Shown piece by piece: positions 63,946-64,000 of a stretch of DNA of 64,000 nucleotides (positions within the stretch are counted from its first letter, which is position 1; every line of letters starts with the position of its first letter). Origin of the DNA: Rhizobium sp. CB3090 (GTDB taxonomy: Bacteria > Pseudomonadota > Alphaproteobacteria > Rhizobiales > Rhizobiaceae). Below the pieces are notes generated by a model. That model saw only the letters and a list, made by a program, of their open reading frames with translations. It did not search any database and was not told the origin of the DNA. Position numbers and translations under genes: made by a program. The stretch is taken from assembly GCF_029714285.1 (NCBI RefSeq), contig NZ_CP121662.1, forward strand, positions 2,294,001 to 2,358,000, read 5' to 3'.

Positions 63946-63980
63946 ACGGCGAGGCGGCCTTGAAGCCGTCCCGCCGCCGT
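63946..63980 (-). promoter_or_regulatory. Intercistronic hairpin upstream of the permease genes
   Basis: On the minus strand acggcg...cgccgt arms enclose a further gcgg/ccgc-rich stem with a ttcaa loop, ending 20 bp before the permease start. No T-tract. It is placed like the stabilising hairpins behind binding-protein genes. Confidence 0.5.
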
Positions 63981-64000
63981 GAATTGCCGCCGATGGTGTT

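Noticed and set aside
1..64000. CRISPR array or rRNA operon
   Set aside because: No regularly spaced repeats with unique spacers, no cas genes and no rRNA sequence were seen.

Overview
The window looks like chromosomal (or chromid) DNA of a Rhizobiales bacterium, most probably Rhizobium of the R. tropici / R. etli type. This is inferred from overall high GC, the XylFHG and ThuA/ThuB-type sugar systems, a cydDC-AB-X operon with a FixK/FNR-like box, MocR- and ROK-type regulators, candidate ornithine-lipid (OlsE/OlsC-like) hydroxylases, and two copies of a dispersed intergenic repeat. No search could be run, so all names rest on motifs read from the translations.

Left part (1-8.6 kb): the end of a clpP-like gene; a two-gene minus-strand unit (di-haem DUF1111 oxidoreductase, then an FG-GAP/ASPIC-UnbV protein) whose first gene is frameshifted by a 16-bp tandem duplication; a ROK repressor; and a divergent xylF-xylH-xylG sugar ABC transporter with a 19-bp perfect operator palindrome in front of it.

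8.7-13.1 kb: a tRNA-Arg(CCG) followed by an AT-rich stretch with a DUF3696 AAA ATPase translationally coupled to an unrecognised gene (a candidate defence pair), a small gene, and an intact IS630-family element that uses a -1 frameshift and sits exactly in that small gene's stop codon.

13.3-25.5 kb: DoxX-like protein, arsenate reductase, then a micro-oxic respiration block: FixK/FNR-like box, 30-bp palindrome, GbsR/MarR regulator, cydD, cydC, cydA, cydB, cydX, followed by acetate kinase and phosphoketolase. The block would allow bd-type respiration together with ATP from the phosphoketolase bypass.

26-32.8 kb: a LuxR-type regulator with a receiver lacking the phosphoacceptor Asp, a dispersed repeat, an orphan IS3 orfA, and a type I secretion system (HlyD adaptor plus ABC ATPase with degenerate signature) beside two glycine-rich proteins that share a DQH...GxGGxGGxGN motif and are its likely cargo.

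32.8-49 kb: mostly ordinary housekeeping and accessory genes (GNAT, LysR/MFS divergent pair, ECF42-type sigma with YCII protein, VOC, PAP2, receiver-only regulator, EptA, truncated cupin, LLM flavin oxidoreductase, MsrB, membrane proteins, histidine phosphatase, MocR with divergent pyridoxamine-oxidase-like protein, GNAT).

48.8-54.4 kb: a possible lipid-modification region: a fatty acid hydroxylase, an 1107-residue single chain that joins E1-alpha, E1-beta, a lipoyl domain and a complete KAS III, and a convergent aspartyl/asparaginyl beta-hydroxylase. The fusion is the most unusual gene of the window.

54.7-64 kb: crcB with a candidate fluoride riboswitch and a small upstream ORF, a methyltransferase, a LuxR regulator, a ThuA/ThuB-like pair with LacI-type operators, an SMR exporter with its TetR regulator, and a MalFGK-type sugar ABC transporter running off the right edge.
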